Notes: generated from the letters alone by a model not told the origin. DNA of 64,000 nucleotides from Petrosia ficiformis (GCA_947044365.1 OX345636.1:62741537-62805536), one strand, 5' to 3'. Numbered from the stretch's first letter, positions 49,826 through 60,838 are shown. Numbers and translations are program-made.

Positions 49826-52800
49826 ATATCTAAATTAGGTGGTCATCTAATACAGTAATCTTAACAAACACACCTGCAAGTACAAATACCCAGTGACACA
49901 TGACACACAGACACATTTGCAGACTCTGATATAAAGCAGGGTTCTTAACATGCACATTTGGAGTTAAATAAGTAGACTCTCACAGACACAGGCACGAGCA
50001 TACACACACACACACACAACTAAGTTAGTAGAGCATCTAATACACTAACATGCCCACATCCACCACAAGTACACACACACACACATATATATACTTAGAG
50101 TTAAATAACTAGACTCATCTAACACTGGAATGACATAATTAAATTGTTCCAGATTCAATATCTCAACATCTATTACATAATGAAGACCACCAAGAAGTTC
50201 CTATTGAACATTGACAGATAAATGAGGAAGAAGAAGAAGAAATAATAGCTTCTTTCATGAATCTGGAATGTGGGTGCCATCTTTTCATGGTATGTGCTTG
50301 CAGTAACCAGTTTCCCAAAGAGCACTACATGGATGTGAGAAGTTTGTGTGCTGAGTTGGACCAGGAGGCACTGGATTTTGTTATCATGGGAGCGATGATG
50401 ACCAATACAACAATAGCTTATTCAAAGAATTGTCATGGTCATATCCATCGTAACAAACAGAGAGTTTCAACTCTCTACCACCACCAATTAAGGACCACAA
50501 GTATGGAAAAATACAGAGGATAGTACACTTTATGGCACAATTAAAGTATATATGTTACTGTACTAGGCAGGGGTGGGATTTCTATCACAGTACTGTAGTA
50601 GCATCTAACATACATGTACATACATATCATTTGACAAAGACTTGTAAGAAAACTTACTGCTTCCTTCCTGGGATTGGGAAGACTCGTTTGAGTGCAGTTC
50701 GTAGCACCTCAGTGAAGAAGGGAATAACACCAAGGTAGAGATAAGTAATACATTACCAGCATTTAGCAATTGTTTTTCAGAATCCATGGAATTGCCGACC
50801 ACATCATGCCTTCTCTCCTGAGGACGTAAGAGGAATTGTAACATATTTAAGCTGCTACGCCAAGGTTAATGCCATATTATTACCAGGTATGTGTGTATTA
50901 CATACATTTTACTTCAGTGTTAAGTGATGTCATTACTTAAGGGAGGATACCAGGTTACAAAAACAGTGATATTCATCTCCTTCCTTCAAATACCACCAAG
51001 AGGGCTGTATGGGGAAAATACTCCATAGCTAAGGAAGGTACCACTTTAAGATTGGCAAAATACACCACGTTCTGTGAAGTATGGATAAAATATCTTCCAA
51101 AGTTAATCGTCATGAAACCCATAACAGATCTATGTTGGCTTGGCCAGAAAAACAGTAATGCCATAATTCGTTCTGCCAACCAATCTGAAGAGAAATCTAT
51201 GGTATATCATACACCAGGGTTTATATCCATGTCACATTGCAGAAATAGTATTAACACATAAATTGAACTTAGGCACTCAGACTTGCAGAGGAGTATATCA
51301 AAACAGTAAGAGCAAAGAGGGCCCTATACAGTATGGTGTGCCAGAAATCTATGGACACAGTGAAGTAAACATTTGTGGATGTTGAGCATAGTTTCTTCTC
51401 TAGAAATTAATTCATCTCTACCACCATGTTCCAATAACATAACTATTCATTATAGTTTTGATTTCGCCCATAAGGTTTGTACGTCATAATTGACAAAATA
51501 CAAGTAATATACATTTCCAATAGGTCCACTATCCAAGCAATCCACAACAACCAGGCCCTGTTTATTTCCTCACACCACGAAAGTATGCCATCTTTGGAGT
51601 ATGTTGTGAGGCAATACCTCGACAGGTCAACTTCCTGGTGGACAAGGCAGTGGACACGGGGAAGGTGGCAAATGCAGTTGTCAGCATGCTCCAATATTTT
51701 TTTGAACATCACGGTCTTGGTGAATCCAATTTGCATCTTCATGCTGATAACTGGCAGAATAAAAACTATACAAGGATCAAAAATAACAACAGGCTTTAGC
51801 TAAAATCTTTCGGTTGTAAAGTTATCACAAATTTTATAACTCACAGTTACTGTTTCCAGACTTGAGAAGACTCTCGGGGACATCTGGACACATCAAAACA
51901 TAAATACCCCTGTTTCATGGCTATCGCTAGCAAAGCACTACATAAAAGCAAACAAAGTGGTTGCTACAACATCGAGCACTGGCTCCAAGCATTCTCCATT
52001 GCTTTCAAGCTCCGCCTATTTTAAATTTACAAGTCATGTGCTGTGCACGTGACTCAAACGTCAGCAGTTTTGAGGACGGCTATCTCTGTGGAATATTTCA
52101 CAAGGATCTTTCTTTCTTCTTTGGGATAAAACAGAGACTAAAATGTAAGATTTACAGTATAGACAAGAAAGAGACTAGTATAGTCATACTTAATCTTTCA
52201 GTTGTAAAGAAATAAGTACTGAGATGTTAGTTTATATATGTATAATTATAACTAATATTATTATAAAAACTAACTTGCCAGTACAATTTTATTACTTTGT
52301 ATGTTTTATACACATAAACTAAACAATCTGAAGTATTATATGACCATACAAACAAGCAACAATACATAATTATAATCTTTTGGCATATCAAAAAAAATTG
52401 TAGTTTGTATAACTTTGCCACGTAGGTGAGGGTCCCGTCCCGACGGCGCACATATAACTAGTGTGTTGATTGAATTTGTGTTCATAATAATAATTACTAT
52501 GTATAATACTGTTATCAATAAACTACAACAGCAACAGTAACTTTTATCATATTCATTAGTGAGTGTACTAAGTGTAATATAACTATACCTGTAAGAATAT
52601 CAAAAGTTGTGTCATAACACTTTCTTTAATAGTAATTTGTATTTCATATCTTTTGTGATTATGAAAATGTTATGTTTTCATTATATAAGTGAATTCAATT
52701 TATCACACAATTCTAAATTCACTAGGCGAGAAGAGAATTCAATTTAAATTACTGTGTTGATAGTTACTCACATTCTTAATCTAGTGACTAGATATTTACT

Positions 52801-53036
52801 TATTCAATATAGATATATTAATGGACTCGTAATAACATCCTCTACTAATAACAGTAATTATTATTCACTTTTGATATGATCATCACTATTATACTTTTCT
52901 ATACTCTAATGTTTATAGTATAATTTCAACAATACCTACTCATATGCTCACAAACACATTTGTATACATACACACATATGTATACATACACACATATACA
53001 AAAAACCCACAAATATAACCTACACTCACTCACACA

Positions 53037-53073
<37 letters not shown>

Positions 53074-56000
53074 ACTAAGTATTCGTCATAAATAGAAAAA
53101 CATGATACAGTTGTTTTTGAAACAAAATTCGTATTTTGAGAGTCCAATGGTATGCAATAGGAATAAAACAATTTTGGTTTTCTACATGAAATACAATTAA
53201 CCCTTAGAGCACTGAGCCTGTTTTTCAAAATTCTTCCCATTTCCAACACTGGCGACTCTATTGCATATAATTTGGCCAGCGTTCACTTTCTCTACCCCAA
53301 ACTTGGCTCCTTTTCCGACATAGAGTACTACTTCCACCTACTCGCTTAACGGGACTCTAAAATCCCCAAGCGCATCGTAGGATCAAATCAAATGCAATGC
53401 TCTCCCTCTTTTGACTGGAACTGGGGCTAACAAAATGACCCCACTGCATGTTGGCACCAGCTACACCCACAATTTCAGGTTTCACAGCAAGGAAAATGCC
53501 TCAGCTACCCACCAGAGGGCGTGGGTGGGGTCAAAAATGCGAAATTCGTCGGCAGCGAGGGGGCACAGCCCCCATCGAACCACCGCAGTAACGGGGGGAC
53601 ACCCCCCTTTATAATTCCCCCCGTAGTCGTTATTTAGGCCAAAGGGCAGCCGAAAAAACATCAACTTTACAAGCATTTGGACAGCTTCGTGTAGCCAGGA
53701 ACAGACGGCGAACCACGTAGGGGTGAAATGTCACATATATGTGACATCAGTGCTCTAAGGGTTAATGATCAGTTGAATGGAAACTTCATGTATATCATAT
53801 TGTATAGCTCAATGCTTCATGTAGTCAACTAAATATTATTTGTCCATTGTGAATAACTTCATAATGATTTTGTGACAATGCATGTCTTCTAACAAGTATT
53901 AATACACAGTGTAACACCGTATACTGTTTACAACTATAACACACACAAGTAGAGACTACAACATAGTAGTAGACACAAATCTACTATATTATTTAATACA
54001 TAACTATGTTAGCTTACCACAAGTATATCGATTCATTTTACCAGTTTAATATGTGGTTTTTAATATTTGTGTAATTATTATAGTTATACTGAACATGATT
54101 ACATATTCCTATTATTATTATATCTCTTTTTCAAAGTATGGAAACACACCTTTACATGAGGCTGCATTATATGGACGTGAAGATGTAGTAAAACTTCTCA
54201 TTGAAAATGGAGCAAACCTTTATATCAAAAATCATGTTAGTAATTAAATAACATTCTAATAATTAATGAACTGTGTCTTTGGTTATAATAATCAAATCCT
54301 AATATATGTCCGTTAGGATAATTATAATTATAGTAAGACCAAATACTTCAATTTTGTTACTGATTAGTATAACAAGTACATCATGTGTTATGATGTGTAA
54401 ACTAACTGAAATATATTATAAAATATTACTTACAAATATTAGTTTGACATCTTTCATGTAAATTATAGACTTTGATGTAATAATTATTAATGTAGTGAAT
54501 GATAATAACAATTACGTACCTACCTCATCACTTGATATATAGAGAGGAATATAATTAATTATAATTATTTCTTACAATACTGACACAATTTATATTAGGT
54601 TTATATTAAAACTTCTACTTCAGAATAGCTTTCCAACTTTTACCTCTTGTTAAAAACTTTATTCCTAATAATTTTGAAATATCTCCTATGAATTGCAGTT
54701 ATTATTTGTATCAGTTGAACCAGAATCATGAATCAAGGTTTTGTTACTTCCACTTCTAGTATTATCATATTATAGTGTTTTAAAATAGACATGTCAAACA
54801 CTCCTTTACTAAATATTATTGTTTTACAGGATGGAGATACTCCTATTGATGAAGCAAAGAATGAAAACAAACAAAATTGTATTCATATTTTAGAGACAGC
54901 TATGGTATGTTATTTTAATATTATAATTGAACAATGACTTGTTCTTTACATCCACATTATCAGTTAATATATTGAATTTGAATGTATTAAACTAGTTAGG
55001 CTCATAGTCCCATTGTTTATCACTAGTTACAACATAATTTATTTATAAATATTGTGGTTTATATATTATATTAGTATCAGTCAACTTTGAAATGATTAAT
55101 TATCTTAAACTAGTTAGGATTGAAATGTTGTGTATTACACTAACTCCAGTTGTAAAATGTAAAATAATAATTATTCATAATAATTATTAATATGATATCT
55201 TCTATTATCACTATAATTACATTTCATATTTGAAAGGATTTTGTTTGTAAAATATTTAATTGTATTATATATAATTTTATATTTCAAGAGTAACTACTTG
55301 TAAGAAGCTATTGTTCATTAGTAGCTACAACATAAATTATTTATGTCTTCCCTAATTTTACAAGGAATATTTTCAGCTTCTTTCCAAAAATTGATTGTAT
55401 TTTCAGAAGATAATTCAAACTTGTAATATTACATGTAATTATCATATTCAATATTTATAATAATACTAGTAATAATAAAAATACTTATACTAATAATAAT
55501 ATAAAAGAATTATAATAATATTAATAATAATTATAATGTGATATTTCTTTTAGTCCAGACAAAAAGAAGATATGAAAGTCAAGCCTTTAGATAATATTTC
55601 ATCAGTAGTACAAGGTATAATATTTTATATTATGATTAGTTATTTCATAATCATGTACTCTGTATAGTCATGACTTATATTCATAGGAAGTTTTACCAAC
55701 TATAATGTTGATTATTATTCATTGTGGGTGTGATTACTTGCCTGTTAATTAGTGATAATTATCTCATATCATACATGTTAATAGTAAGGTGGGACAGTAT
55801 CAGTGTGAATGAATTCATAAATTATTTACCTATTTTTGAAAATCCACTTTTTTATTCATATATAGTGTTTCGTTGTGTAATTGAAAACGTTTCCACTGCT
55901 GTTATAGCTATGAAGTATTTGTATGCACATGATAGATATACACACAGACCTTCGGAAATTCCTCCAGGACATGGCACCGTTGAGGTATATATATGTATAT

Positions 56001-56072
<72 letters not shown>

Positions 56073-56325
56073 ATGTTATAGAAAATCAAATCAGTACATT
56101 ATTTATAAACAGGCTGATGCCAATGTCTATGTGGCTGGTTGGTTTGAAATAATAATCCAAGGTGAAACGTTTGTAACTGCGTTTAGTTTATTCCCAAGTG
56201 AGAGTCCAGTTTGTACAGCTACTCGAGTGAACCCTGGTCCACCACCAAAGTTTAGGGTTGAAGTAGTAAATGTTTCATTGACTGGGCAATCAGCAACTGC
56301 TCAAATACAAGTTTTTCCTCGATGA
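37878..56325 (+). CDS. Ankyrin-repeat protein with unrecognised C-terminal domain, eight exons found
   Basis: Exons: 37878-37967, 39990-40091, 45848-45946, 54137-54235, 54830-54904, 55554-55614, 55866-55984, 56113-56325 (TGA). They total 858 nt, all GT/AG, one frame, ~285 residues. Ankyrin repeats run from residue 1 to ~155, roughly one per exon: 'CAHQNKNIKRVQEIIS', 'FRSTFEGNMEYLNEVFD', 'DGQSFLHKSADSGQTDICHF', 'YGNTPLHEAALYGREDVVKL' and 'DGDTPIDEAKNENKQNCIHI'. The exon-per-repeat, phase-0 layout is typical. A short linker and ~110 residues of beta-rich text follow ('VFRCVIENVSTAVIAM', 'ADANVYVAGWFEIIIQGETF', 'ATAQIQVFPR') that I do not recognise. Ankyrin repeats bind partner proteins; the role is unknown. 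The 5' end is missing. Exon 1 is the least certain. Introns 2 and 3 (5.8 and 8.2 kb) are packed with transposons. Confidence 0.75.
42584..42863 (+). CDS. Small two-exon reading frame inside the Tc1-like element (64 aa)
   Basis: Exons 42584-42614 (from ATG) and 42700-42863 (to TAG) join in frame with a GTAAGA donor and GGCCAG acceptor. The product starts 'MSLRTVLKVSDEDALSSNVV' and contains 'ESLVKGQWCKIKERRKMYDG', which is basic and looks like part of a globular domain, loosely like the segment before a BEN domain. A further exon-like piece at 43241-43293 ('FKKAEQSDLALTKALCE', flanked by AG and GTAAGG) lies downstream. I do not recognise the protein. It may be captured host sequence carried by the transposon or the start of a longer gene cut short. 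Splice logic supports coding; expression is unknown. Confidence 0.45.
43583..43906 (-). pseudogene. Tc1-like transposase fragment
   Basis: The ~108-residue frame contains 'LGWTFRGSAYCQLIRDVNKL', 'YEWAVQYKDDEFYNVVFTDE' and 'CTVQLEAHRRFCCRKK', ending 'RPKPRYIV'. The pattern (helix-turn-helix remnant, then W-x5-K-D...V-F-T-D-E, then a K-P run) is the region around the first catalytic aspartate of Tc1/IS630 transposases. The second and third acidic residues and the C-terminal half are missing. It is inside and near the right end of the 42318-44011 element, so it is that element's own deleted transposase. Confidence 0.72.
46002..46288. mobile_element. Fold-back (hairpin) MITE
   Basis: Two arms of ~115-120 bp form an almost perfect inverted repeat: 'catttccaataaaaatgaaa', 'gatgtagggatgtca', 'agcatgcgaac', 'aagtggtttgtttaattttg' and so on, around a ~45-bp loop near 46125-46165. 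No coding sequence. It lies in intron 3 of the ankyrin gene. RNA from either strand would form a long hairpin. Confidence 0.9.
48471..48722. repeat. ~250-bp direct repeat, left copy
   Basis: It begins 'tcatacctaagtaaatagac' and ends in a (CA)n tract at 48678-48722. It is near-identical to 49761-50018, with scattered substitutions and small indels, and borders the 3' end of the truncated retrotransposon. Confidence 0.9.
48723..49760 (-). mobile_element. 5'-truncated non-LTR retrotransposon
   Basis: Minus-strand insertion whose 3' end is a short tandem tail (GGATTCAAGGATTCAAGG) at 48723-48740. The body starts abruptly at 49760, a few codons before the FADD catalytic box, which is typical 5' truncation by target-primed reverse transcription. 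The flanks are ~250-bp direct repeats. Confidence 0.78.
48800..49760 (-). pseudogene. Non-LTR reverse transcriptase C-terminal half
   Basis: Minus-strand reading from 49760: 'TTESQFADDAATYATSRKTF' (FADD = YxDD-type catalytic box), then 'MVNTFRYLGSIIVRDGEITS', 'VFYRAVVLSVLFYAAETWTI', 'RRLRAFHNRCIRSILGV', 'HLRWIGHIACMGNERLPKKL' and 'FHGTKKRWRDGVKSNLQAIG'. These are the thumb and C-terminal landmarks of a common animal LINE polymerase (the 'LYGAETWT...RRL..FH.RC+R' type). A C-terminal zinc finger follows: the main frame reads 'YLCPWAGRFDG', while the next frame holds 'GRSFRRKCDITRHSHFC', so a one-base loss near 48868 splits the finger. The fingers/palm N-terminus and the endonuclease are missing. 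It lies in an intron of the transposase-like gene, itself inside an ankyrin-gene intron. Confidence 0.88.
49761..50018. repeat. ~250-bp direct repeat, right copy
   Basis: Same sequence as 48471-48722, starting 'tcatacctaagtaaatagac', with an expanded internal (CA)n and a 7-bp insertion ('tgacaca' region). It continues beyond the repeat into unique intron sequence, unlike the left copy. Confidence 0.9.
51745..52150 (+). repeat. Dispersed repeat, copy 1 (chimeric with transposase exon)
   Basis: From 'ctggcagaataaaaactata' onward the sequence matches the reverse complement of 57545-57000: 'tcaaaaataacaac', 'cttgagaagact.cggggaca', 'gctacaacatcgagcact', 'tcatgtgctgtgcacgtga'. The junction falls right after the HADN codons of the transposase-like gene. 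Confidence 0.7.
52151..53196. other. Gene-free intron sequence
   Basis: Part of ankyrin-gene intron 3. It is AT-rich with a (CA)n/(CACT) microsatellite at 53020-53070. The minus-strand frame over that tract is low complexity and not a gene. Confidence 0.5.
53197..53765. mobile_element. piggyBac-type MITE, complete, TTAA-flanked
   Basis: TTAACCCTTAGAGCACTGA at 53197 and its inverted copy TCAGTGCTCTAAGGGTTAA ending at 53765 bound 569 bp including the TTAA sites. TTAA targets and CCCT-type ends are piggyBac hallmarks. The right subterminal region carries the palindrome 'tgtcacatatatgtgaca'. No transposase. A truncated copy lies at 35705-36012. Confidence 0.85.
55985..56072. repeat. (TA)n microsatellite in the last ankyrin-gene intron
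   Basis: About 85 bp of TA repeats between the exon ending at 55984 and the acceptor at 56112. The Tyr/Ile frames running through it are not coding. Confidence 0.95.
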
Positions 56326-56999
56326 ATTAAGAAAAAAATGAGCATGATATATCAAGAATGTAAAATGAACTTCATTAACCAAGTAAACGTAATGACTAAG
56401 TTTAATTCCTTTTTGTTTCTCTTATTAGTTTTTTTGATAGGCCTTCATATTATCATGTATATACTTGTTTAATGAAAAAAGATTTGAAATAATCCTAATA
56501 ATTATTGTTAATAATGCACTTAAATAAAACAATGGGATAATTGCTGAGCACCTTTGTGGAGGCAACTAGTCTAGGGGTGTAGTGAAAACTTGACTTTAGT
56601 TGGTACACATATATTATATATATAATATATATAATGTGGTTCTGTCATGCTACAGGAATTAAATGTATGACCCTATGGCATGCCCTCATGATAATGAAGA
56701 GCAGCTTGACAGAAGAAACTATAAGAAAGGCACATATGCGATGCCTAGCCACACTTAGAAAAAGAAAAACAAAAAAGATACTGCTAGCCAGTTCACAATG
56801 TTCAAATTACTAAAGACGCCAAGTGTGGGCATTGTCACTGAACACCCTACATTGTACAAGTGTAATCAAACACTCGTCTAGCTGCTTCTCGGGTTTTGAT
56901 ATCTACAGACTGTAAAACAAAAGAGGTTAAACGTTTGTGCTAATGAAAATGATGAAGTTATACAGTTTAGTGAAAATGTGGCCATTGCTTTGGGGACTA
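56326..56999. other. 3' flank of the ankyrin gene
   Basis: Downstream of the TGA, 'aataaa' occurs at ~56523, which may be the poly(A) signal. No further exon is seen; 56640-56880 is an unplaced, more balanced sequence. Confidence 0.4.
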
Positions 57000-57545
57000 A
57001 AGCATTCTCCTTAGCGCCTTCCTTCGTCATTCTACAGATGCTTAGATCTAAACATGTGCAAATCACGTGCACAGCACATGAACTTAAGTAGGTGGAGCTA
57101 GAAAGTAACTTTGTTAACAAGAATGCTCAGTGCTCGATGTTGTAGCCAGGACTACCTCAATTGTATTTGATTTGATGCAATGCTTTTCTAGCGATTGTCA
57201 TGATATGGTATTAGTAGTGTTTAGATGTGTGTATAGTTGTCCCCAGGAGTCTTCTCAGGTCACTGGTGCTTTCAGTGATATTTTTGCCACAACCAAGGCA
57301 AAAAAGAACAGTATTCATTTTATCAACTCGCTATGTAACTACTTCACACATGCTTGAACCACTTACAGAAGTACCTCACTAAAACCAAACCTACATTCCA
57401 GTGTTTACGAGTGAATGATGCTAGTGATTCCTCGTATACAAAGTGGGCAGCACCGCTGTGAGTGGTATAATTTGTCTTAATTTTATAATCGAAAGGTTTT
57501 AGCAAAAGCTTGTTGTTATTTTTGATTCTTGTATAATTTGAAGTC
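57000..57545 (-). repeat. Dispersed repeat, copy 2
   Basis: Inverted copy of the repeat at 51745-52150. Minus-strand reading gives 'YWQTSNYTRIKNNNKLLLKP' and 'HSGAAHFVYEESLASFTRKH', then 'ctacaacatcgagcactgag'. The open frame over 57817-57344 may be a fragment of the element's coding region; no function recognised. Confidence 0.6.
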
Positions 57546-59652
57546 TGCCAGTAGCTCGTTTGAGTTGCTAATGTTACTAGTTTTCCCAAATTTTTGAGAA
57601 CAGACAGACACACACACAGACACACAATATGATTACTATACCCTACCACGTACGCTTTGTGGCGAGGGTAATAAGAAATTTTATTGGTAAGTAACACAAT
57701 TTTCATGCAACATGTTAAGTCACAAAGATATAAGTAGTACCTATTAACAAAATAACTGTCGATGAAACCTAAGTAATAATTAACCAAAAAAATGAATAAT
57801 ACATACAGTGTGTCCAAACATAGATTGTTTCTAAATAAAATGCTCTTTACATATTCACTGATAATTTCAAGTTCTTATCTATTCTGAGATATTCAAGTAT
57901 TGTATGAATGATAACAAAATTTAAGAGAACATTTGAAGTCAATCAATTTTCTATTGTTTCTGTTCCTGTGAGACACACTGATACTAGTTAAAATTACATA
58001 CCTTATAAACAGTGTAACAACCAACAACTACAAGAATGATAGGACTATGATGTGTATTGTACATGTATATATGTATATATTTGTAAGTATGTCTGAGTTG
58101 ATGTGTAATTACATGTTGCGTGGAAAGGGCAAATTATAACTGAAACACTCTGGCAGATAGTACACAGATCCAACACCAACAATGTAAAGTTTCTGTCCTG
58201 TCACAGAAATAAAGACGCTGATTCTTCTCTGAGCTTTAGCAAGATGACACAGTATTTTACTAAAGGTTCAAAGCTTTCCTGAATTTAGGAGATTATTGTT
58301 CAAAATGATAAAGCTGTGTCACAAACAGTATTTAACAATCACAGCTTTTAATATATTCACACATGCTCTGATGCTTTAGTATTATTGGACTACTGATATT
58401 GATAGTCTGGGCTTGGGAACCAGAACTGGGGGTGGAAGATATCTTTGCTAAGATCCGAACCCTCTCCTCTCTATCAGTATCTGAAAATATTTATAGAGTC
58501 CTGTTTACCATTGCATCAGTAAATACATGTAATAGTAACACACTTACAAAACTTTGAAATTGAATAATGACCCATCTATTATAAAAGATCCTATTCCTTT
58601 ACCTATGATGTGCTTATACACATGTGTCTATTAATTGCACTTAGGTGGGCATTTGTTAATTAATAATTAAATTTACTGTGTGTTTGTGTGTGTTTTGGAA
58701 CGTGCTGTCATCAATGGTTTCAACTGCCTGTAATCAGACAGACATACAGCCAACCACTCTATCCGTGATTGCACACATTGATAGAAGGAAAATTTTCCTC
58801 CGTAGACTGTATTATGTTGTTCATAAAACCTCTCAAGCAGCACATTACATCTCATCACTTTTTTGTTCCTGAATAAATATCCCGTCATTAGGTGATTGCA
58901 AAAGCATATGTTTTGGTTCCTTTAGTCATATGGTTTGCTATGAAAAGGACAGGAACACTCAAACTTGGAGTCTGGTATTGAGTCTATCTACAAGTACATG
59001 TGTATAGAGTACAAGGGCGTAATACTATATGGTTTAAATATCAACCTATTCTCATAATTTGTTATTTCAAGTCAGAAGTATGGACATTTCTTACCAATAT
59101 GACTCTATAATGGTGAAAAAAAGTGGACTAGGTGAATATGTGCTTGCATTAAGGTTAGCTTTTTCAAGTGTTTACTGCAGCCAATAAAAACTATTCAGAG
59201 TTGTGATGTTTACATGCTCATGTAAAAGTTGTTATATGGCTGTGTGATAACTGTGGCCTGTGTGTGTGTGCCCATTGTCTTCCTATGGCATCATAGGCGA
59301 TGTCCTTTGTATCTGAACCCTACACTCATCATGCAGAAATTTATACTGTCTATGTTTCATCTCTGTGTACCACTTCAACCCTTTCTCTTTGTTGATAACC
59401 CGTATTAGCTGAGAGTATAATTCTACTGGATCTCAAAGAGTGGCATTACATTACACTACCATTGTATAATAGTATAAGCATTCCAAATACCTAGGTGGTT
59501 TGTTTTGCCTCACTTCATCAGAGACTGGAGGTGGACTTTCTCAAGGTTAGGTGGTGTGATGGAATAAACTATGAGTGAATGATACTAATTAAATATGTGT
59601 TAATTAGTTCTAGAAGTTTCTTTGACATTTTTGGGAAAATCCAGAATGTTCT
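57546..59652. other. Mostly gene-free stretch; one possible minus-strand exon
   Basis: On the minus strand, 58482-58310 opens after an AG ('atattttcag') and reads 'DTDREERVRILAKISSTPSS' then 'GSQAQTINISSPIILKHQSM'. It has exon-like composition, but no joined partner was found. Nothing else here is supportable. Confidence 0.3.
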
Positions 59653-60838
59653 CCCGAGTGAAAATGTAAACGGGATTCGAACGAGATCCCGCCGTTTCTC
59701 AATTTATCTCGCGAAAGCATGCTAAATCTTTTATAGAGGATTAATTGAGATTTAACGAGTGCCCGCGGGATCTTTGAAGTGTTAATTGTACCACACCACA
59801 AGGTGTGTTCTAGTGGTCTACAGCTAATTAATTGTTTATGTATGGTGGTTTTGAAATTAACAAAGCATGAAAATAAAGTACAGTGGAATAAAACAAACCA
59901 AGTCTCTTAGAAATCCTGACACAAATGCCAGGACTCCCAAGATGACAAAGAAGGTTCAAACCACCTTGAAATATAGAATCACATCTTTCCTATTCATGAA
60001 TGGTAGTAATATCTGTTACCTTTAGTCCTTTGAAAACTTTTTTTGCCTTTTATTGTGAAAATACAATGATTGTCAGCTAATTAAATATAGGTGAGTGAGC
60101 TCTGTGTTCTGAATTAGTCTGTTTACATATTACTTTTTAACAGATTCTACATGCACATGAAGAAGTTGGCTGCATTCAATAATTAAATTAATTTAATTAA
60201 AATTTTATTAAAATTAATAATGAAAAATAAATCATTATATATAATTATTATATGTATATAATTATAATTTATAATATTAACAAAGCTTTGAACTTGCAGC
60301 AGCTCTTCAATTTACTTCAAGTAAAAGCACATTAAACACATTAAACACGAGCTGAGTATCCTTATTCGACGATCGCTGGCGACGCCCACTTTTCAACCAG
60401 TTCAGTTTTGTCGCTATCTCTACTCGACAGTCTCAACTTACAGTGATAGTATAACTGGGTATATTTATAAGATTTCAGAGAATCAATTGGGATGCTCCCT
60501 TCATAAAAATCCGTTGTCAAATTGCAAAGATGCAAACCACACAAGCCGGCGGTGAACACAACACACAATGACGGCAATGTAAGAGCATTCGTCTTGGTCT
60601 ACCTTTCCAGTTATAATTATTTTGGTACTGCAAATGTTCAGAAATCTTCTTTGTTGGTAGTCAGTTAAATCACAACACATACCTTGCAGTTAGCGCAAAA
60701 TCCCGTCCAATCTGTGTTGAGATTTGGAGGGGTGTGGCGGGATTATATGAATAACCCGCGGGGTTAGACGAGCTCCCGCGGGTTTCACGCGGTATATCGC
60801 ATAGATCTCGCGAGATCCCGTTTCTATTTACACTCGGG
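59653..60838. mobile_element. TIR element with CpG-rich palindromic ends, 1.19 kb
   Basis: The left end CCCGAGTGAAAATGTAAACGGGAT and the reverse complement of the right end CCCGAGTGTAAATAGAAACGGGAT are inverted repeats. Both are followed by 'cgagatc' and 'cccgcggg' motifs. The right part contains 'gatctcgcgagatc' and 'gcccgcgggttt'-type palindromes. No clear target duplication was found. A minus-strand frame at 60577-60362 ('MPSLCVVFTAGLCGLHLCNL' ...) is the only long ORF and is unrecognised. It lies just upstream of the LTR element. Confidence 0.65.

Larger units (their letters stand above)
47924..51798 (+). pseudogene. Multi-exon transposase-like gene with HLHADN motif, damaged
   Basis: Pieces with matching splice phases: 47924-48060 ('SCSDNEALSIFIQEYLCPQE'), 48145-48201, 48258-48284, 48348-48413, 50153-50523 ('ECGCHLFMVCACSNQFP', 'CAELDQEALDFVIMGAM'), ~50638-50733 ('FLPGIGKTRLSAVRSTSVKK'), ~50779-50886 ('FSPEDVRGIVTYLSCYAKVN'), ~50943-51200 ('GRIPGYKNSDIHLLPSNTTK', 'PITDLCWLGQKN') and ~51523-51798 ('QPGPVYFLTPRKYAIFGVCC', 'FFEHHGLGESNLHLHADN'). 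This is a highly repeated animal protein family that looks like a DDE-type transposase, with HADN as a probable acidic active-site segment. I cannot name the superfamily. Damage: a frameshift in exon 1, TGA near 50215, stops at 50521 and ~51796, loss of sequence after HADN, and a retroelement in intron 4. Confidence 0.6.

Noticed and set aside
52926..53249. Minus-strand frame with alternating Cys-Val
   Set aside because: Produced by a (CA)n microsatellite.
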